Of a stretch of DNA of 64,000 nt, positions 48,241 to 63,440 are shown piece by piece; position 1 is the stretch's first letter; the number at the start of each line of letters is the position of its first letter. The DNA is from Petrolisthes cinctipes (lineage: Eukaryota > Arthropoda > Malacostraca > Decapoda > Porcellanidae). The stretch is from the NCBI GenBank assembly GCA_033782935.1, contig JAWQEG010000167.1:1861501-1925500 (forward strand). The letters run 5' to 3'. A program made the translations under genes and the position numbers. The notes beneath the pieces are model-generated. The model saw only the letters and a program-made list of their open reading frames with translations. It was not told where the DNA came from and searched no databases.

Positions 48241-51200
48241 GCATGTACAGATCGCTTCTGGGACCCAAAAATATTGATTTTATGGGTGTTTTGAGCCTGA
48301 ATTTGAGATATAAACGGGTACAGAAGATGCATGCACATATCGACTTTTCACACCTAAAATATCGATTTATAGCATGTTTTAAGCATGTATTTTAAAAACA
48401 TTCTAGCACTGAGTAGGCATGTGCAGATCGCTTAAGGGACCCAAAAATATCGAATTTTCGGAGTTTTGAGCCTGAATTTGAGATATAAACGGGTACAGAA
48501 GATGCATGCACATATCGACTTTTTGCACCTAAAATATCGATTTTGAGCATGTTTTGGGTCTGTATCTAAAAAACATTCTAGCAAGGAGTAGGCATGTACA
48601 GATCGCTTCTGGGACCCAAAAATATCGAATTTTCTGGTGTTTTGAACCAGAATTAGGGATATACACGGGTACAGAAGATGCATACACATATTGACTTTGG
48701 GCACATAAAATATCGATTTTCAGCATGTTTTGGGCCTGTATTTTAAAAACACTCCAACACGGAGTATGCACGTACAGATCGCTTCTGGGACCCAAAAACA
48801 TTGAATTTTCGGGTGTTTTAAGCCTGAATTTGAGATATAAACGGGTACAGAAAATGCATGCACATATCGACACTGGGCACCCAAAATATCGATTTTGAAC
48901 ATGTTTTGGGCCTGAATTTTTAAAATACTCTAACACTGAGTAGACACGTACAGATCGCTTCTGGGACCCAAATAAATCGAATTTTCGGTTGTTCTGAGCC
49001 TGAATTTGAGATATGAACAGGTACAGAAGATGCATGCACATATCGACTTCGGGCACCTAAAATATCGATTTTGAGCATGTTTTGGGCCTGTAATTTGAAA
49101 ATACTCAAACACGGTGTAGACATGTACAGATCGCTTCTGGGACACAAAAATATCGATTTTTTGGGTGTTTTGAGCCTGAATTTGAGATATAAACGGGTAC
49201 AGAAGATGCATGCACATATCGACTTTGGCACCCAAAATATCGATTTTTAGTATGTTTCGGGCGTATAATTTGAAAATATTCTAGTACTGAGTAGGCATGT
49301 ACAGATCGCTTCTGGGACCCAAAAATATCGAATTTTCGGGTGTTTTGAGCCAGAAATTGGGATATAACCGGGTACAGAGGATGCATGCACATATCTACTT
49401 TTTGCACCTAAAATATCGATTTTGAGCATGTTTTGGGTCTGTATCTTGAAAAAATTCTAGCAAGGAGTAGGCATGTACAGATCGTTTCTGGGACCCAAAA
49501 TTATCGAATTTTCGGGTGTTTTGAGCCTGAATTTGAGATATAAACGGGTACAGAAGATGCATGCACATATCGACTTTGGGCACCTAAAATATCGATTTTG
49601 AGTATGTTTTGGGCCTGTATTTTGAAAATACTCTAACACGGAGTATGCATGTACAGATCGCTTCTGGGACCCAAAAATATTGATTTTTTGGGTCTTTTGA
49701 GGCTGAATTTGAAATATAAACGGGTACAGAAGATGCATGCACATATCGACTTTTCACACCTAAAATATCGATTTATAGCATGTTTTAAGCATGTATTTTA
49801 AAAACATTCTAGCACTGAGTAGGCATGTGCAGATCGCTTAAGGGACCCAAAAATATCGAATTTTTGGGTGTTTTGAGCTTGAATTTGAGATATAAACGGG
49901 TACAGAAAATGCATGCACATTTCGACTTTTTGCACCTAAAATATCGATTTTGAGTATGTTTTGGGTCTGTATCTTGAAAAAATTCTAGCAAGAAGTAGGC
50001 ATGTACAAATTGCTTCTGGGACCCAAAAATATCGAATTTTTGAGTGTTTTGAATCTGAATTTGGGATATAGACCGGTACAGAAGATGCATACACATATTG
50101 ACTTTGGGCAGCTAAAATATCGATTTTCAGCATGTTTTAGGCCTGTATTTTGAAAATACTCTAACACGGAGTATGCATGTATACATTGCTTTTGGGGCCC
50201 AAAAATATCGAATATTCGGGTGTTTTGAGTCTGAATTTGAGATATAAACGGGTACAGAAGATGCATGCACATATCGACTTTGGGCACCCAAAATATCGAT
50301 TTTGAGCATGTTTTGAGCCTGTATTTTTAAAATACTCTAACACGGAGTAGACACGTACAGATCGCTTCTGGGACCAAAATAAATCGAATTTTCGGTTGTT
50401 CTGAGCCTGAATTTGAGATATGAACAGGTACAGATGATGCATGCACATATCGACTTCGGGCACCTAAAATATCGATTTTGAGCATGTTTTGGGCCTGTAT
50501 TTTGAAAATACTCAAACACGGTGTAGATATGTACAGATCGCTTCTGGGACACAAAAATATCGATTTTTTGGGTGTTTTGAGAATGAATTTGAGATATAAA
50601 CGGGTACAGAAGATGCATGCACATATCGACTTTTTGCACTTATAATATCGATTTTGAGCAGGTTTTGGGTCTGTATCTTAAAAACATTCTAGCAAGGAGG
50701 CATGTACAGATCGCTTCTGGGACCCAAAAATATCGAATTTTCTGGTGTTTTGAACCAGAATTAGGGATATACACGGGTACAGAAGATGCATACACATATT
50801 GACTTAGGGCACATAAAATATCGATTTTCAGCATGTTTTGGGCCTGTATTTTAAAAACACTCTAACACGGAGTATGCACGTACAGATCGCTTCTGGGACC
50901 CAAAAACATTGAATTTTCGGGTGATTTGAGCCTGAATTTGAGATATAAACGGGTACAGAAGATGCATGCGCATATCGACTTTGGGCACCCAAAATATCGA
51001 TTTTGAACATGTTTTGGGCCTGAATTTTTAAAATACTCTAACACTGAGTAGACACGTACAGATCGCTTCTGGGACCCAAATAAATCGAATTTTCGGTTGT
51101 TCTGAGCCTGAATTTGAGATATGAACAGGTACAGAAGATGCATGCACATATCGACTTCGGGCACCTAAAATATCGATTTTGAGCATGTTTTGGGCCTGTA

Positions 51201-52044
51201 TTTTGAAAATACTCAAACACGGTGTAGACATGTACAGATCGCTTCTGGGACACAAAAATATAGATTTTTTGGGTGTTTTGAGCCTGAATTTGAGATATAA
51301 ACGGATACAGAAGATGCATTCACATATCGACTTTGGGCACCCAAAATATCGATTTTTAGTATGTTTTGGGCGTATAATTTGAAAATATTCTAGCACTGAG
51401 TAGGCATGTACAGATCGCTTCTGGGACCCAAAAATATCGAATTTTCGGGTGTTCTGTGCCAGAAATTCGGATGTAACCGGGTACAGAGGATGCATGCACA
51501 TATCGACTTTTTGCACCTAAAATATCGATTTTGAGCATGTTTTGGGTCTGTATCTTGAAAATATTCTAGCAAGAAGTAGGCATGTACAGATTGCTTCTGG
51601 GACCCAAAAATATCGAATTTTCGAGTGATTTGAACCTGAATTTGGGATATAGACGGGTACAGAAGATGCATACACATATTGACTTTGGGCAGCTAAAATA
51701 TCGATTTACAGTATGTTTTGGGCCTGTATTTTGAAAATACTCTAACACGGAATATGCATGTACAGATCGCTTCTGGGACCCAAAAATATTGATTTTATGG
51801 GTGTTTTAAGCCTGAATTTGAGATATAAACGGGTACAGAAGATGCATGCACATATCGACTTTTCACACCTAAAATATCGATTTATAGCATGTTTTAAGCA
51901 TGTATTTTAAAAACATTCTAGCACTGAGTAGGCATGTGCAGATCGCTTAAGGGACCCAAAAATATCGAATTTTCGGAGTTTTGAGCCTGAATTTGAGATA
52001 TAAACGGGTACATAAGATGCATGCACATATCGACTTTTTGCACT
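45014..52044. repeat. 20-monomer (3,515-bp) higher-order duplication
   Basis: The series starting at 45,014 recurs from 48,529, and its continuation begins again at 52,044, all at offset 3515 bp. It overlaps the 4394-bp duplication, so the second unit arose partly from an already duplicated segment. Agreement is near complete (for example the variant cgacactgggcaccc at 45,354 and 48,869). Confidence 0.78.
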
Positions 52045-55000
52045 TAAAATATCGATTTTGAGCATGTTTTGGGTCTGTATCTAAAAAACATTCTAGCAAG
52101 GAGTAGGCATGTACAGATCGCTTCTGGGACCCAAAAATATCGAATTTTCTGGTGTTTTGAACCAGAATTAGGGATATACACGGGTACAGAAGATGCATAC
52201 ACATATTGACTTTGGGCACATAAAATATCGATTTTCAGCATGTTTTGGGCCTGTATTTTAAAAACACTCTAACACGGAGTATGCACGTACAGATCGCTTC
52301 TGGGACCCAAAAACATTGAATTTTCGGGTGTTTTAAGCCTGAATTTGAGATATAAACGGGTACAGAAGATGCATGCACATATCGACTTTGGGCACCCAAA
52401 ATATCGATTTTGAACATGTTTTGGGCCTGAATTTTTAAAATACTCTAACACTGAGTAGACACGTACAGATCGCTTCTGGGACCCAAATAAATCGATTTTT
52501 CGGTTATTCTGAGCCTGAATTTGAGATATGAACAGGTACAGAAGATGCATGCACATATCGACTTCGGGCACCTAAAATATCGATTTTGAGCATGTTTTGG
52601 GCCTGTATTTTGAAAATACTCAAACACGGTGTAGACATGTACAGATCGCTTCTGGGACACAAAAATATCGATTTTTTGGCTGTTTTGAGCATGAATTTGA
52701 GATATAAACGGGTACAGAAGATGCATGCACATATCGACTTTGGCACCCAAAATATCGATTTTTAGTATGTTTCGGGCGTATAATTTGAAAATATTCTAGT
52801 ACTGAGTAGGCATGTACAGATCGCTTCTGGGACACAAAAATATCGAATTTTCGGGTGTTCTCATCCAGAAATTCGGATGTAACCGGGTACAGAGGATGCA
52901 TGCACATATCGACTTTTTGCACCTAAAATATCGATTTTGAGCATATTTTGGGTCTGTATCTTGAAAATATTCTAGCAAGAAGTAGGCATGTACAGATTGC
53001 TTCTGGGACCCAAAAATATCGAATTTTCGAGTGATTTGAACCTGAATTTGGGATATAGACGGGTACAGAAGATGCATACACATATTGACTTTGGGAATCT
53101 AAAATATCGATTTTCAGCATGTTTTAGGCCTGTATTTTGAAAATACTCTAACACGGAGTATGCATGTACACATTGCTTTTGGGACCCAAAAATATCGAAT
53201 ATTCGGGTGTTTTGAGTCTGAATTTGAGATATAAACGGGTACAGAAGATGCATGCACATATCGACTTTGGGCACCTAAAATATCGATTTTGAGCATGTTT
53301 TGGGCCTGTATTTTGAAAATACTCTAACACTGTGTAGGCATGTACAGATCGCTTCTGGGACAAAAAATATCGATTTTTTGGGTGTTTTCAGCCTGAATTT
53401 GAGATATAAACGGGTTCAGAAGATGCATGCACATATCGACTTTGGACACCTAAAATATCGATTTATAGCATGTTTTAAGCCTGTATTTTAAAAACATTCT
53501 AGCACTGAGTAGGCATGTGCAGATTGCTTAAGGGACCCAAAAATATCGAATTTTCGGAGTTTTGAGCCTGAATTTGAGATATAAACGGGTACAGAAGATG
53601 CATGCACATATCGACTTTTTGCACTTAAAATATCGATTTTGAACATGTTTTGGGTCTGTATCTTGAAAATAATCTAGCAAGGAGTAGGCATGTACAGATC
53701 GCTTCTGGGACCAAAATAAATCGAATTTTCGGTTGTTCTGAGCCTGAATTTGAGATATGAACAGGTACAGATGATGCATGCACATATCGACTTCGGGCAC
53801 CTAAAATATCGATTTTGAGCATGTTTTGGGCCTGTATTTTGAAAATACTCAAACACGGTGTAGATATGTACAGATCGCTTCTGGGACACAAAAATATCGA
53901 TTTTTTGGGTGTTTTGAGCCTGAATTTGAGATATAAACGGGTACAGAAGATGCATGCACATATCGACTTTTTGCACTTATAATATCGATTTTGAGCAGGT
54001 TTTGGGTCTGTATCTTAAAAACATTCTAGCAAGGAGGCATGTACAGATCGCTTCTGGGACCCAAAAATATCGAATTTTCTGGTGTTTTGAACCAGAATTA
54101 GGGATATACACGGGTACAGAAGATGCATACACATATTGACTTAGGGCACATAAAATATCGATTTTCAGCATGTTTTGGGCCTGTATTTTAAAAACACTCT
54201 AACACGGAGTATGCACGTACAGATCGCTTCTGGGACCCAAAAACATTGAATTTTCGGGTGATTTGAGCCTGAATTTGAGATATAAACGGGTACAGAAGAT
54301 GCATGCACATATCGACTTTGGGCACCCAAAATATCGATTTTGAACATGTTTTGGGCCTGAATTTTTAAAATACTCTAACACTGAGTAGACACGTACAGAT
54401 CGCTTCTGGGACCCAAATAAATCGAATTTTCGGTTGTTCTGAGCCTGAATTTGAGATATGAACAGGTACAGAAGATGCATGCACATATCGACTTCGGGCA
54501 CCTAAAATATCGATTTTGAGCATGTTTTGGGCCTGTATTTTGAAAATACTCAAACACGGTGTAGACATGTACAGATCGCTTCTGGGACACAAAAATATAG
54601 ATTTTTTGGGTGTTTTGAGCCTGAATTTGAGATATAAACGGATACAGAAGATGCATTCACATATCGACTTTGGGCACCCAAAATATCGATTTTTAGTATG
54701 TTTTGGGCGTATAATTTGAAAATATTCTAGCACTGAGTAGGCATGTACAGATCGCTTCTGGGACCCAAAAATATCGAATTTTCGGGTGTTCTGTGCAAGA
54801 AATTCGGATGTAACCGGGTACAGAGGATGCATGCACATATCGACTTTTTGCACCTAAAATATCGATTTTGAGCATGTTTTGGGTCTGTATCTTGAAAATA
54901 TTCTAGCAAGAAGTAGGCATGTACAGATTGCTTCTGGGACCCAAAAATATCGAATTTTCGAGTGATTTGAACCTGAATTTGGGATATAGACGGGTACAGA

Positions 55001-55050
55001 AGATGCATACACATATTGACTTTGGGAATCTAAAATATCAATTTTCAGCA
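50617..55050. repeat. 19-monomer (3,337-bp) offset duplication
   Basis: The blocks at 50,617, 50,862, 51,028, 51,356 and 51,390 recur 3337 bp later (53,954 to 54,727). They share derived changes not present in the earlier copies, such as agcaaggaggcatg (50,691 and 54,028) and aaaaatatagatttttt (51,252 and 54,590). Confidence 0.7.
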
Positions 55051-57930
55051 TGTTTTAGGCCTGTATTTTGAAAATACTTTAACACGGAGTATGCATGTAC
55101 ACATTGCTTTTAGAACCCAAAAATATCGAATATTCGGGTGTTTTGAGTCTGAATTTGAGATATAAACGGGTACAGAAGATGCATGCACATATCGACTTTG
55201 GGCACCTAAAATATCGATTTTGAGCATGTTTTGGGCCTTTATTTTGAAAATACTCTAACACTGTGTAGGCATGTACAGATCGCTTCTGGGACACAAAAAT
55301 ATCGATTGTTTGAGTGTTTTGAGCCTGAATTTGAGATATAAACGGGTTCAGAAGATGCATGCACATATCGACTTTGGACACCTAAAATATCGATTTATAG
55401 CATGTTTTAAGCCTGTATTTTAAAAACATTCTAGCACTGAGTAGGCATGTGCAGATTGCTTAAGGGACCCAAAAATATCGAATTTTCGGAGTTTTGAGCC
55501 TGAATTTGAGATATAAACGGGTATATAAGATTCATGCACATATCGACTTTTTGCACTTAAAATATCGATTTTGAACATGTTTTGGGTCTGTATCTTGAAA
55601 ATAATCTAGCAAGGAGTAGGCATGTACAGATCGCTTCTGGGACCCAAAATAATCGAATTTTCGGGTGTTTTGAACCTGAATTTGGGATATAGACGGATAC
55701 AGAAGATGCATGCACATATTGACTTTGGGCACCTAAAATATCGATTTTGAGCATGTTTTGGGCCTGTATTTTGAAAATACTATAGCACGGTCTAGACATG
55801 TAGAGATCGCTTCTGGGACACAAAAATATCGATGTTTTGGGTGTTTTGAGCCTGAATTTGAGATATAAACGGGTACTGAAGATGCATGCACATATCGACT
55901 TTGGCACCGAAAATATCGATTTTTAGTATGTTTTGGGCGTATAATTTGAAAATATTCTAGCACTGAGTAGGCATGTACAGATCGCTTCAGGGACCCAAAA
56001 ATATCGAATTTTCGGGGGTTTTGACCCAGAATTTGGGATATAACCGGGTACAGAGAATGCATGCACATATCGACTTTTTGCTCCTAAAATATCGATTTTG
56101 AGCATGTTTTGGGTCTGTATCTTGAAAACATTCTAGAAAGGAGTAGGCATGTACAAATCGCTTCTGGGACCCAAAAATACCGAATTTTCTGGAGTTTTGA
56201 ACCTGAATTTGGGATATAGACGGGTACAGAAGATCCATACACATATTGACTTTGGGCAGCTAAAATATCGATTTACAGCATGTTTTGGGCCTGTATTTTG
56301 AAAATACTCTAACACGGAATATGCATGTACAGATCGCTTCTGGGACCCAAAAATATTGATTTTATGGGTGTTTTAAGCCTGAATTTGAGATATAAACGGG
56401 TACAGAAGATGCATGCACATATCGACTTTTCACACCTAAAATATCGATTTATAGCATGTTTTAAGCATGTATTTTAAAAACATTCTAGCACTGAGTAGGC
56501 ATGTGCAGATCGCTTAAGGGACCCAAAAATATCGAATTTTCGGAGTTTTGAGCCTGAATTTGAGATATAAACGGGTACATAAGATGCATGCACATATCGA
56601 CTTTTTGCACTTAAAATATCGATTTTGAGCATGTTTTGGGTCTGTATCTAAAAAACATTCTAGCAAGGAGTAGGCATGTACAGATCGCTTCTGGGACCCA
56701 AAAATATCGAATTTTCTGGTGTTTTGAACCAGAATTAGGGATATACACGGGTACAGAAGATGCATACACATATTGACTTTGGGCACATAAAATATCGATT
56801 TTCAGCATGTTTTGGGCCTGTATTTTAAAAACACTCTAACACGGAGTATGCACGTACAGATCGCTTCTGGGACCCAAAAACATTGAATTTTCGGGTGTTT
56901 TAAGCCTGAATTTGAGATATAAACGGGTACAGAAGATGCATGCACATATCGACTTTGGGCACCCAAAATATCGATTTTGAACATGTTTTGGGCCTGAATT
57001 TTTAAAATACTCTAACACTGAGTAGACACGTACAGATCGCTTCTGGGACCCAAATAAATCGATTTTTCGGTTATTCTGAGCCTGAATTTGAGATATGAAC
57101 AGGTACAGAAGATGCATGCACATATCGACTTCGGGCACCTAAAATATCGATTTTGAGCATGTTTTGGGCCTGTATTTTGAAAATACTCAAACACGGTGTA
57201 GACATGTACAGATCGCTTCTGGGACACAAAAATATCGATTTTTTGGCTGTTTTGAGCATGAATTTGAGATATAAACGGGTACAGAAGATGCATGCACATA
57301 TCGACTTTGGCACCCAAAATATCGATTTTTAGTATGTTTCGGGCGTATAATTTGAAAATATTCTAGTACTGAGTAGGCATGTACAGATCGCTTCTGGGAC
57401 ACAAAAATATCGAATTTTCGGGTGTTCTCATCCAGAAATTCGGATGTAACCGGGTACAGAGGATACATGCACATATCGACTTTTTGCACCTAAAATATCG
57501 ATTTTGAGCATATTTTGGGTCTGTATCTTGAAAATATTCTAGCAAGAAGTAGGCATGTACAGATTGCTTCTGGGACCCAAAAATATCGAATTTTCGAGTG
57601 ATTTGAACCTGAATTTGGGATATAGACGGGTACAGAAGATGCATACACATATTGACTTTGGGAATCTAAAATATCGATTTTCAGCATGTTTTAGGCCTGT
57701 ATTTTGAAAATACTCTAACACGGAGTATGCATGTACATATTGCTTTTGGGACCCAAAAATATCGAATATTCGGGTGTTTTGAGTCTGAATTTGAGATATA
57801 AACGGGTACAGAAGATGCATGCACATATCGACTTTGGGCACCTAAAATATCGATTTTGAGCATGTTTTGGGCCTGTATTTTGAAAATACTCTAACACTGT
57901 GTAGGCATGTACAGATCGCTTCTGGGACAA
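51947..57930. repeat. 26-monomer (4,567-bp) offset duplication
   Basis: Monomers from 51,947 to about 53,400 recur from 56,514 at offset 4567 bp, including the unusual gttctcatccagaaattcgg (52,857 and 57,424) and gggacaaaaaatatcg (53,357 and 57,924) variants. Together with the 19-mer offset this places a segment of another lineage (about 53,500-56,500) between two copies. Confidence 0.7.
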
Positions 57931-60900
57931 AAAATATCGATTTTTTGGGTGTTTTCAGCCTGAATTTGAGATATAAACGGGTTCAGAAGATGCATGCACA
58001 TATCGACTTTGGACACGTAAAATATCGATTTATAGCATGTTTTAAGCCTGTATTTTAAAAACATTCTAGCACTGAGTAGGCATGTGCAGATTGCTTAAGG
58101 GACCCAAAAATATCGAATTTTCGGAGTTTTGAGCCTGAATTTGAGATATAAACGGGTACAGAAGATGCATGCACATATCGACTTTTTGCACTTAAAATAT
58201 CGATTTTGAACATGTTTTGGGTCTGTATCTTGAAAATAATCTAGCAAGGAGTAGGCATGTACAGATCGCTTCTGGGACACAAAATAATCGAATTTTCGGG
58301 TGTTTTGAACCTGAATTTGGGATATAGACGGATACAGAAGATGCATGCACATATTGACTTTGGGCACCGAAAATATCGATTTTTAGTATGTTTTGGGCGT
58401 ATAATTTGAAAATATTCTAGCACTGAGTAGGCATGTATAGATCGCTTCTGGGACCCAAAAATATCGAATTTTCGGGGGTTTTGACCCAGAATTTGGGATA
58501 TAACCGGGTACAGAGGATGCATGCACATATCGACTTTTTGCACCTAAAATATCGATTTTGAGCATGTTTTGGGTCTATATCTTGAAAACATTCTAGAAAG
58601 GAGTAGGCATGTACAAATCGCTTCTGGGACCCAAAAATACCGAATTTTCTGGAGTTTTGAACCTGAATTTGGGATATAGACGGGTACAGAAGATCCATAC
58701 ACATATTGACTTTGGGCAGCTAAAATATCGATTTACAGCATGTTTTGGGCCTGTATTTTGAAAATACTCTAACACGGAATATGCATGTACAGATCGCTTC
58801 TGGGACCCAAAAATATTGATTTTATGGGTGTTTTAAGCCTGAATTTGAGATATAAACGGGTACAGAAGATGCATGCACATATCGACTTTTCACACCTAAA
58901 ATATCGATTTATAGCATGTTTTAAGCATGTATTTTAAAAACATTCTAGCACTGAGTAGGCATGTGCAGATCGCTTAAGGGACCCAAAAATATCGAATTTT
59001 CGGAGTTTTGAGCCTGAATTTGAGATATAAACGGGTACATAAGATGCATGCACATATCGACTTTTTGCACTTAAAATATCGATTTTGAGCATGTTTTGGG
59101 TCTGTATCTAAAAAACATTCTAGCAAGGAGTAGGCATGTACAGATCGCTTCTGGGACCCAAAAATATCGAATTTTCTGGTGTTTTGAACCAGAATTAGGG
59201 ATATACACGGGTACAGAAGATGCATACACATATTGACTTTGGGCACATAAAATATCGATTTTCAGCATGTTTTGGGCCTGTATTTTAAAAACACTCTAAC
59301 ACGGAGTATGCACGTACAGATCGCTTCTGGGACACAAAAACATTGAATTTTCGGGTGTTTTAAGCCTGAATTTGAGATATAAACGGGTACAGAAGATGCA
59401 TGCACATATCGACTTTGGGCACCCAAAATATCGATTTTGAACATGTTTTGGGCCTGAATTTTTAAAATACTCTAACACTGAGTAGACACGTACAGATCGC
59501 TTCTGGGACCCAAATAAATCGATTTTTCGGTTATTCTGAGCCTGAATTTGAGATATGAACAGGTACAGAAGATGCATGCACATATCGACTTCGGGCACCT
59601 AAAATATCGATTTTGAGCATGTTTTGGGCCTGTATTTTGAAAATACTCAAACACGGTGTAGACATGTACAGATCGCTTCTGGGACACAAAAATATCGATT
59701 TTTTGGCTGTTTTGAGCATGAATTTGAGATATAAACGGGTACAGAAGATGCATGCACATATCGACTTTGGCACCCAAAATATCGATTTTTAGTATGTTTC
59801 GGGCGTATAATTTGAAAATATTCTAGTACTGAGTAGGCATGTACAGATCGCTTCTGGGACACAAAAATATCGAATTTTCGGGTGTTCTCATCCAGAAATT
59901 CGGATGTAACCGGGTACAGAGGATGCATGCACATATCGACTTTTTGCACCTAAAATATCGATTTTGAGCATATTTTGGGTCTGTATCTTGAAAATATTCT
60001 AGCAAGAAGTAGGCATGTACAGATTGCTTCTGGGACCCAAAAATATCGAATTTTCGAGTGATTTGAACCTGAATTTGGGATATAGACGGGTACAGAAGAT
60101 GCATACACATATTGACTTTGGGAATCTAAAATATCGATTTTCAGCATGTTTTAGGCCTGTATTTTGAAAATACTCTAACACGGAGTATGCATGTACACAT
60201 TGCTTTTGGGACCCAAAAATATCGAATATTCGGGTGTTTTGAGTCTGAATTTGAGATATAAACGGGTACAGAAGATGCATGCACATATCGACTTTGGGCA
60301 CCTAAAATATCGATTTTGAGCATGTTTTGGGCCTGTATTTTGAAAATACTCTAACACTGTGTAGGCATGTACAGATCGCTTCTGGGACAAAAAATATCGA
60401 TTTTTTGGGTGTTTTCAGCCTGAATTTGAGATATAAACGGGTTCAGAAGATGCATGCACATATCGACTTTGGACACCTAAAATATCGATTTATAGCATGT
60501 TTTAAGCCTGTATTTTAAAAACATTCTAGCACTAAGTAGGCATGTGCAGATTGCTTAAGGGACCCAAAAATATCGAATTTTCGGAGTTTTGAGCCTGAAT
60601 TTGAGATATAAACGGGTACAGAAGATGCATGCACATATCGACTTTTTGCACTTAAAATATCGATTTTGAACATGTTTTGGGTCTGTATCTTGAAAATAAT
60701 CTAGCAAGGAGTAGGCATGTACAGATCGCTTCTGGGACCCAAAATAATCGAATTTTCGGGTGTTTTGAACCTGAATTTGGGATATAGACGGATACAGAAG
60801 ATGCATGCACATATTGACTTTGGGCACCGAAAATATCGATTTTTAGTATGTTTTGGGCGTATAATTTGAAAATATTCTAGCACTGAGTAGGCATGTATAG

Positions 60901-61260
60901 ATCGCTTCTGGGACCCAAAAATATCGAATTTTCGGGGGTTTTGACCCAGAATTTGGGATATAACCGGGTACAGAGGATGCATGCACATATCGACTTTTTG
61001 CACCTAAAATATCGATTTTGAGCATGTTTTGGGTCTATATCTTGAAAACATTCTAGAAAGGAGTAGGCATGCACAGATCGCTTCTGGGACCCAAAAATAC
61101 CGAATTTTCTGGAGTTTTGAACCTGAATTTGGGATATAGACGGGTACAGAAGATGCATACACATATTGACTTTGGGCAGCTAAAATATCGATTTACAGCA
61201 TGTTTTGGGACTGTATTTTGAAAATACTCTAACACGGAGTATGCATGTACAGATCGCTTC
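56340..61260. repeat. 14-monomer (2,460-bp) higher-order repeat, two near-identical copies
   Basis: The stretch about 56,340-58,800 recurs at 58,800-61,260 with offset 2460 bp through all 14 monomers. The differences I noticed are single bases, for example 57,466 atacatgc versus 59,926 atgcatgc, 58,016 gacacgtaaaa versus 60,476 gacacctaaaa, and 59,333 gacacaaaaac versus 56,873 gacccaaaaac. It is among the most recent amplifications in the window. Confidence 0.8.
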
Positions 61261-61530
61261 TGGGACCCAAAAATATTGATTTTTTGGGTGTTTTGAGCCT
61301 GAATTTGAGATATAAACGGGTACAGAAGATGCATGCACATATCGACTTTTCACACCTAAAATATCGATTTATAGCATGTTTTAAGCATGTATTTTAAAAA
61401 CATTCTAGCACTGAGTAGGCATGTGCAGATCGCTTCTGGGACCCAAAAATATCGAATTTTCGGAGTTTTGAGCCTGAATTTGAGATATAAACGGGTACAG
61501 AAGATGCATGCACATATCGACTTTTTGCAC

Positions 61531-63440
61531 TTAAAATATCGATTTTGAGCATGTTTTGGGTCTGTATCTTAAAAACATTCTAGCAAGGAGTAGGCATGTA
61601 CAGATCGCTTCTGGGACCCAAAAATATCGAATTTTCAGGTGTTTTGAACCACAATTAGGGATATACACGGGTACAGAAGATGCATACACATATTGACTTT
61701 GGGCACATAAAATATCGATTTTTAGCATGTTTTGGGCCTGTATCTTAAAAACACTCTAACACGGAGTATGCACGTACAGATCGCTTCTGGGACCCAAAAA
61801 CATTGAATTTTCGGGTGTTTTGAGCCTGAATTTGAGATATAAACGGGTACAGAAGATGCATGCACATATCGACTTTGGGCACCCAAAATATCGATTTTGA
61901 ACATGTTTTGGGCCTGAATTTTTAAAATACTCTAACACTGAGTAGACACGTACAGATCGCTTCTGGGACCCAAATAAATCGAATTTTCGGTTGTTCTGAG
62001 CCTGAATTTGAGATATGAACAGGTACAGAAGATGCATGCACATATCGACTTCGGGCACCTAAAATATTGATTTTGAGCATGTTTTGGGCCTGTATTTTGA
62101 AAATACTCAAACACGGTGTAGACATGTACAGATCGCTTCTGGGACACAAAAATATCGATTTTTTGGCTGTTTTGAGCATGAATTTGAGATATAAACGGGT
62201 ACAGAAGATGCATGCACATATCGACTTTGGCACCCAAAATATCGATTTTTAGTATGTTTCGGGCGTATAATTTGAAAATATTCTAGTACTGAGTAGGCAT
62301 GTACAGATCGCTTCTGGGACCCAAAATTATCGAATTTTCGGGTGTTTTGAGCCTGAATTTGAGATATAAACGGGTACAGAAGATGCATGCACATATCGAC
62401 TTTGGGCACCTAAAATATCGATTTTGAGTATGTTTTGGGGCTGTATTTTGAAAATACTCTAACACGGAGTATGCATGTACAGATCGCTTCTGGGACCCAA
62501 AAATATGGAATTTTCAGGAGTTTTGAGCATGAATTTGAGATATAAACGGGTACAGAAGATGCATGCACATATCGACTTTTCTCACCTAAAATATCGATTC
62601 ATATCATGTTTTAAGCATGTATTTTAAAAACATTCTAGCACTGAGTAGGCATGTGCAGATCGCTTAAGGGACCCAAAAATATCGAATTTTCGGAGTTTTG
62701 AGCCTGAATTTGAGATATAAACGGGTACAGAAGATGCATGCACATATCGACTTTTTGCACTTAAAATATCGATTTTGAGCATGTTTTGGGTCTGTATCTT
62801 AAAAACATTCTAGCAAGGAGTAGGCATGTACAGATCGCTTCTGGGACCCAAAAATATCGAATTTTCAGGTGTTTTGAACCAGAATTAGGGATATACACGG
62901 GTACAGAAGATGCATACACATATTGACTTTGGGCACATAAAATATCGATTTTTAGCATGTTTTGGGCCTGTATTTTAAAAACACTCTAACACGGAGTATG
63001 CACGTACAGATCGCTTCTGGGACCCAAAAACATTGAATTTTCGTGTGTTTTGAGCCTGGATTTGAGATATAAACGGGTACAGAAGATGCATGCACATATC
63101 GACTTTGGGCACCCAAAATATCGATTTTGAACATGTTTTGGGCCTGAATTTTTAAAATACTCTAACACTGAGTAGACACGTACAGATCGCTTCTGGGACC
63201 CAAATAAATCGAATTTTCGGTTGTTCTGAGCCTGAATTTGAGATATGAACAGGTACAGAAGATGCATGCACATATCGACTTCGGGCACCTAAAATATCGA
63301 TTTTGAGCATGTTTTGGGCCTGTATTTTGAAAATACTCAAACACGGTGTAGACATGTACAGATCGCTTCTGGGACACAAAAATATCGATTTTTTGGGTTT
63401 TTTTGAGCCTGAATTTGAGATATACGGATACAGAAGATGC
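61531..63440. repeat. 7-monomer (1,230-bp) higher-order duplication
   Basis: The block from 61,531 recurs from 62,761 at offset 1230 bp, including the variant aattttcaggtgttttgaacca and the ttagcatgttttgggcc monomer. Differences are minor (for example 61,650 accacaatta versus 62,880 accagaatta). Confidence 0.7.
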
